Assembly: GCA_937894535.1 (NCBI GenBank)
Contig: CALBHI010000198.1
Span: 1-10,356, forward strand
Direction: 5' to 3'
Length of the DNA: 10,356 nt
From: an uncultured Verrucomicrobiota bacterium
Lineage (GTDB): Bacteria; Verrucomicrobiota; Kiritimatiellia; CAIVKH01
In this document: positions 7,068 through 10,356 of the stretch, piece after piece
Position numbering within the stretch: the stretch's first letter is position 1
Layout of the letters: each line of letters begins with the position of its first letter
Made by a program: the position numbers and the translations under genes
The notes under the pieces: model-generated
Told to the model about the DNA's origin: nothing
What the model saw: the letters and a program-made list of their open reading frames with translations, nothing else
The model's database searches: none

Positions 7068-8258
7068 CTAGCGGCCGGGTAGGTGTTCCCAGCGGGTGGG
7101 GAGCTGGAAGACGCCGAGGGCGCCGGCCTCGGCGTTTTTCACCGCGAAGGGGTACCAGTCCTCGCGGCGGTGGTACTGGGTCGCGTGGTCCCAGGAGTGG
7201 ATGGCGAGGGATAGGAAGTATTTGCCTTCCATCAGGGTCAGCGGGTCGATGTGCAGGGTGACCGTGCCTTCGCCTTCGATCGCGTCGATCGGGTATTGGA
7301 GGATCTGCGTGTTGGTGCCGAAGAGAAACATGCCGGTACCGGTCTTGACCGAGTAGCCGAAGACCGGTTGCTCGATGCGGCGGTGGGCGCGGTAGCGGAT
7401 CTCGACGGACATCGGCGCGCCGGACTCCATGGTGGTCGCGGGTTTGCCGTGCTTGTCGCGCAGGGTGACGTCGAGGAACTCGACCTCGCGGGTGCCGTGC
7501 TCCTCGACGTTGAGGTGGCCGATGCGGGTCATGTAGGCCTTCAGGTAGGTCAGGACGACATCGGACGGGTTGCCTTCGGCGACCAGGCGGCTCTGGTGGA
7601 TCAGTTTCACCTCGTCGCAGAAATTCTCCACCGCGACGAGGTCGTGGGTGACGAGCAGGATGGTTTTGCCGCGTTTCTGGAAATCCTTCACCCGGTCGAA
7701 GCATTTCATCTGGAACGCCATGTCGCCGACCGCAAGCACTTCATCGATCAGCAGCACATCGGGGTTCATCTCGACGGCGACGGCGAAACCGAGGCGCACG
7801 TACATCCCGCTCGAGTAGTGTTTCACCGGCATGTCGATGAAGTCGGCGAGGTTCGCGAAGTCGATGATGTGGTCCATGCGGCGTGCGATGTCCTCGCGCG
7901 GGATGCCGATGACCGAGGCGTTGAGGAACACGTTTTCGCGGCCGGAGAGGTCGGGGTGGAAACCCGCGCCGAGTTCGAGCAGCGACGAGATGCGGCCGTG
8001 GCAGGTGATCGAGCCCTCGGTCGGATAGATTGTACCGGCGGCCAGGCCGAGCAGCGAGCTTTTGCCGGAGCCGTTCGGGCCGACCACGCCGACGGTGCAG
8101 CCGCGCGGGATGGAGAACGAGACATCGCGCAGCGCCCAGAACGGTTCGGGTGCGGGGGGGCGGCGGCCGGCGAGGCGGCCCATCAGGGTCGGGGCGCCGA
8201 TGGTGCGTTTGCGGTACGCTTTGCCGAGGTGGTCGGCGATGATCGCGGGGGTGCTCAT
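7068..8258 (-). CDS. Wzt-type ABC transporter ATPase with C-terminal carbohydrate-binding domain
   Basis: A 396-residue ATPase of the O-antigen/teichoic acid exporter class that powers movement of undecaprenyl-linked polysaccharide across the inner membrane. The nucleotide-binding domain spans about residues 5-245: Walker A GPNGSGKSS (60-68), signature YSSGMYVRLGF (148-158), Walker B VLLIDEVLAVGD (168-179) and switch His in LLVTHD (H205). EVLAVGD is typical of the Wzt/TagH group. Residues about 255-385 form a Wzt C-terminal beta-sandwich, with the conserved FGTNT pattern (313-317). In characterised systems this domain recognises the end of the glycan chain. ATG 8258 is chosen because it overlaps the permease stop codon as ATGA. 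The open frame continues upstream to 9425, but those codons lie over the permease and GspM-like genes and are not protein-like. No glycan synthesis genes are visible nearby, so the exported polymer is unknown. Confidence 0.94.
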   Translation of the reverse strand: MSTPAIIADHLGKAYRKRTIGAPTLMGRLAGRRPPAPEPFWALRDVSFSIPRGCTVGVVGPNGSGKSSLLGLAAGTIYPTEGSITCHGRISSLLELGAGFHPDLSGRENVFLNASVIGIPREDIARRMDHIIDFANLADFIDMPVKHYSSGMYVRLGFAVAVEMNPDVLLIDEVLAVGDMAFQMKCFDRVKDFQKRGKTILLVTHDLVAVENFCDEVKLIHQSRLVAEGNPSDVVLTYLKAYMTRIGHLNVEEHGTREVEFLDVTLRDKHGKPATTMESGAPMSVEIRYRAHRRIEQPVFGYSVKTGTGMFLFGTNTQILQYPIDAIEGEGTVTLHIDPLTLMEGKYFLSLAIHSWDHATQYHRREDWYPFAVKNAEAGALGVFQLPTRWEHLPGR

Positions 8259-9055
8259 AGCAGGTCGGCGAAGTCCCGTTGCAGGCGTTGGAAATTCCGG
8301 TAGGCGACGACCAGCAGCAGGAGGCAGCCGGCGATGGAGACGAACACCGCGGGCGACCACGGGAAGGTGGCGTCGGGCAGGAGTGCGGCACGGTAGCCGG
8401 TGGTGATCACCGCGATGGGGTTGAGCAGGTAGGCGTGCAGCAGCCACGGGTGGTCGCCGGCGAGGCGTTCGACGAACGACAGGTTGTACATCACCGGGCT
8501 GACGAAAAACCACGCGCTGAGGCCGACGCCGACCAGGTGTTCGGTGTCGCGCAGGTACACGTTGCTCGAGGCCATCAGCAGGGCGAGGGCGAGGTTGAAC
8601 ACGACTTGCAGGGCGAGCACCGCGGGCAGGGCGAGGGTCCACGGGCTGAGGGTCTGGCCGGCGAGGCCGAGCAGGATCAGCAGCAGGACGAACTGCACGA
8701 TCAGGCTGAGCAGGTAGTTGATGGTGTTGGCAAGGGTGGCGGAGAGGGGAAGGATAAAACGGGGCAGGAACACCTTCTTCACGAGGTTGGTGTTGCCGGT
8801 GATGCTGTGCAGGCCGCTGTTCACGCACTGGACGGTGAATTGCCAGGCGAACACGCCGATGATGATTTCGGCGAGGGGCACGCCGCGGCCGGCCATCAGG
8901 CGGAGGAAGCCGACATAGATGATGGCCATGAACAGCGGGATGAGCAGGGTCCACAGGAAGCCGAGCACCGAACCGCGGTACCGAATCTTCAGCTCGCGTT
9001 TGACGAGGTTGGCGAGCAGCTCGCGGCGTTCGTGTATGACGGCCAGCGGGTTCAT
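8255..9055 (-). CDS. Wzm/TagG-type ABC-2 polysaccharide export permease
   Basis: A 266-residue inner-membrane protein that forms the channel of the polysaccharide exporter with the Wzt-like ATPase encoded next. The family's N-terminal signature is clear: ELKIRYRGSVLGFLWTLLIP (21-40), the amphipathic interface helix leading into the first membrane span. The cytoplasmic coupling segment NLVKKVFLPRFILPL (90-104) is also conserved. Hydrophobic spans lie near residues 33-52, 62-80, 106-131, 138-162, 176-192 and 235-252, giving the six helices expected. Length matches the usual 255-275 residues. The start ATG 9055 overlaps the stop of the GspM-like gene by ATGA, with no separate ribosome binding site, so translational coupling is likely. 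The stop overlaps the ATPase start in the same way. Confidence 0.93.
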   Translation of the reverse strand: MNPLAVIHERRELLANLVKRELKIRYRGSVLGFLWTLLIPLFMAIIYVGFLRLMAGRGVPLAEIIIGVFAWQFTVQCVNSGLHSITGNTNLVKKVFLPRFILPLSATLANTINYLLSLIVQFVLLLILLGLAGQTLSPWTLALPAVLALQVVFNLALALLMASSNVYLRDTEHLVGVGLSAWFFVSPVMYNLSFVERLAGDHPWLLHAYLLNPIAVITTGYRAALLPDATFPWSPAVFVSIAGCLLLLVVAYRNFQRLQRDFADLL

Positions 9056-9552
9056 TGGGTCGATGATGCGTTTTTCGGGGCCAGTTCGGCAAGTGCGAGT
9101 TGCAAGGCGAGCTGGCCGGGGGCGGCGGGGGCGGAGGAAATCTGGATGTCGATGAGGCGCACGGGGGGGCGGGCGTTTTCGCAGGCGGCGAGGAACCGAG
9201 CGGCCGCGGCGGCGTCGATGCGTTCGATGCGGAGGTCGTAGCGGGCGGTAAACCAGTCGCCGCCCTCATCGCGGCGTTCGCGCAGGGCGAGGTCGTGCGG
9301 TGCACCTTCGAGGTGGCGGCGCGCGAGTTCAGCGAGCCGGTCTTCGGGGCGGGCGGTGGTGGTGAGGGTGTCGTAGCCGCGACGGAGTTCGGCGAGGGTT
9401 TGGGCGCGAAGTTCGAGGGCGGCATCTTCGCGGGCGCGGGCGGCGAGCTGGCGGTCGAGGAAACGCAGGCGTTCCGCCCCGTTCCAGGTGGCGGCGAAGC
9501 CGGCGAGGATGAACACCGCGGTGATCGCGGTGCGGAGGCGCTCGCGGCTCAT
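9052..9552 (-). CDS. GspM/PilO-like bitopic inner-membrane protein
   Basis: A 166-residue protein with a short cytoplasmic end, one membrane helix (about residues 8-22, AITAVFILAGFAA), an Arg/Ala/Glu-rich coiled-coil stretch (27-82) and a compact periplasmic domain (98-157). The order of segments in that domain (WFTARYDLRIE, a helix ARFLAACE, RLIDIQISS, LALQLALAEL) fits the small ferredoxin-like fold of GspM and PilO. GspM binds GspL and helps form the inner-membrane platform of type II secretion; PilO does the same in type IV pili. Sequence identity to known members appears low, so the call relies on architecture and on the GspL-like gene immediately upstream. ATG 9552 is chosen because it overlaps that gene's TGA as ATGA; an upstream in-frame start (9624) would add 24 charged residues. 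Alternative: another PilN/PilO-type assembly protein. Confidence 0.65.
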   Translation of the reverse strand: MSRERLRTAITAVFILAGFAATWNGAERLRFLDRQLAARAREDAALELRAQTLAELRRGYDTLTTTARPEDRLAELARRHLEGAPHDLALRERRDEGGDWFTARYDLRIERIDAAAAARFLAACENARPPVRLIDIQISSAPAAPGQLALQLALAELAPKNASSTQ

Positions 9553-10356
9553 CGTCCGGCCCTCACCGTGTAGTGGATCCGTTCGTCGAGACCGGCCTCC
9601 GTGCGTTCGATCTCCACCGGCCAACCGGCGGCGGCGAGCGGGCGGGCGAGGCGTTCGGGGTCGGACCAGTCGGTGCCCGAGCCGCGGATCAGGGCGGAGG
9701 TGGCGCGCACGGACAGGGTTTCGATGCGTTGGTCGCGGGCGGCGGCGTCGGTCAGGAGTTCGGCGAACAGCGGGTAGGCGGTCGGTTCGAGCCAGGCGTT
9801 AAAGGGGGCGTAGCGGGTGCGGGCTTCGGCGATAACCTGGTCCACGACGAACAGTTCCTGGCCCCTGGGGGCGCGGATGCCGTCGGTCAGCTTGAACGCC
9901 TTGTCCTGCACGGCGGTCTGGGCGCGGGTGTGCTGTTGTTTGACCAGCGCGGGCAGGCCGAGGCCGGCGGCCAGGGCGAGCAGGGCGGCGAGGCGGACGA
10001 CGGTGTGGCGGCGGGCGCGGTGTGTGGCGCGGCGGCGTGGCAGGTTCGGGTGTTCGAGGTCGCCGGTGCGGAGGTTCACCGACCAGGCGGTGGGGGCGAG
10101 GGCGGCGCGGGCCAGCGAACGGGCGAGCATCGACTCGGCGTGTTCGGCCTGGCGGATGCTGTCGGCCGGGAGTTCGAGGCGTTCGGCGACGGTGCCGGCG
10201 GCGGTGCGGGCGAGTGGGCCGGCAAGGATGAACCGGGGGGCGGGGGCGTCGGAGCCGGCGCGTATGCCGGCGAGAAACGGGCGGAGGCGGGCGAGCAGGC
10301 GATCGGTCGCGGCCGGGTCGGTGGCGCGCCACCCGGTGCGGGCGCTGAACACGGCG
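9549..10356 (-). CDS. GspL-like secretion platform protein (N-terminus off window)
   Basis: The visible 269 codons run to the right edge without a stop, so the gene almost certainly begins outside the window. A GTG at 10352 is in frame but would remove the expected actin-like domain. Counting from that GTG, residues 1-88 resemble the end of an actin-like ATPase-fold domain (PRFILAGPL, 39-47, followed by Ala-rich helices). Next comes VNLRTGDLEHPNL (92-104), like the NLxxG linker before the GspL membrane helix. A basic patch and one transmembrane helix (118-137) follow, then a short coiled coil and a periplasmic domain ending WPVEIERTEAGLDERIHYTV. This cytoplasmic/helix/periplasmic layout is that of GspL, which links the secretion ATPase GspE to GspM. 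A PilM-PilN fusion is the main alternative. The stop TGA overlaps the GspM-like ATG, giving the L-M order usual in type II secretion operons. Confidence 0.68.
   Translation of the reverse strand, partial: AVFSARTGWRATDPAATDRLLARLRPFLAGIRAGSDAPAPRFILAGPLARTAAGTVAERLELPADSIRQAEHAESMLARSLARAALAPTAWSVNLRTGDLEHPNLPRRRATHRARRHTVVRLAALLALAAGLGLPALVKQQHTRAQTAVQDKAFKLTDGIRAPRGQELFVVDQVIAEARTRYAPFNAWLEPTAYPLFAELLTDAAARDQRIETLSVRATSALIRGSGTDWSDPERLARPLAAAGWPVEIERTEAGLDERIHYTVRAGR

Noticed and set aside
6151..7704. 517-codon minus-strand frame
   Set aside because: It is antisense to the GH63-like gene and out of frame with the Wzt-like gene; its Arg/Pro-rich sequence is typical of a shadow.
8259..9425. 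N-terminal extension of the Wzt-like ATPase giving a 785-residue protein
   Set aside because: The extension is a Pro/Arg-rich out-of-frame reading of the permease and GspM-like genes. ATG 8258 fits the family length and the ATGA overlap.
1..10356. CRISPR arrays, tRNA or rRNA genes, insertion sequences, attachment sites
   Set aside because: No regularly spaced repeats, cloverleaf sequences, transposase motifs or terminal inverted repeats were found on either strand by eye.

Overview
The window looks like chromosomal DNA of a high-GC, Gram-negative, polysaccharide-degrading bacterium. A member of the PVC group (Kiritimatiellota, Verrucomicrobiota or Lentisphaerota) is the best guess. That guess rests on a formylglycine-type sulfatase beside glycoside hydrolases, a LamG-fold protein with a C-terminal membrane sorting tail, and a divergent type II secretion L/M pair. 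No rRNA, tRNA or taxonomic marker is present, so the assignment is an inference.

Left part, about 1-7026: a carbohydrate-degradation cluster in two divergent arms that separate at 4448-4641. The minus-strand arm reads sulfatase (2927-4447), secreted LamG-fold protein (2016-2819), then GH42 beta-galactosidase (1939 down to the left edge, where its C-terminus is cut off). The plus-strand arm has two genes 3 bases apart: a secreted protein of unknown function (4642-5742) and a GH63/MGH1-like (alpha/alpha)6-barrel glycosidase (5746-7026). A plausible sigma70 promoter and a hairpin leader precede the LamG gene. The sulfatase, GH42 and GH63-like proteins have no visible signal peptide. The LamG protein and the unknown protein do. 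This suggests a split between cell-surface and cytoplasmic steps in the breakdown of a sulfated, galactose-containing glycan. The glycan itself cannot be read from the sequence.

Right part, about 7068-10356: a minus-strand block of four genes, each overlapping the next by the 4 bases ATGA. In transcription order they are a GspL-like protein (N-terminus off the right edge), a GspM-like protein, a Wzm/TagG-type ABC-2 permease, and a Wzt-type ABC ATPase with a C-terminal sugar-binding domain. The block therefore joins two inner-membrane assembly components of a type II secretion (or type IV pilus-like) machine to a polysaccharide exporter in one translationally coupled unit. It is visibly richer in G+C than the left part.

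The two parts converge at 7027-7067, where a 7-bp-stem hairpin lies between the stop codons. The items most worth following up are the secretion/ABC-exporter operon, the unknown secreted protein coupled to the GH63-like enzyme, and the unusual C-terminal sorting tail of the LamG protein.
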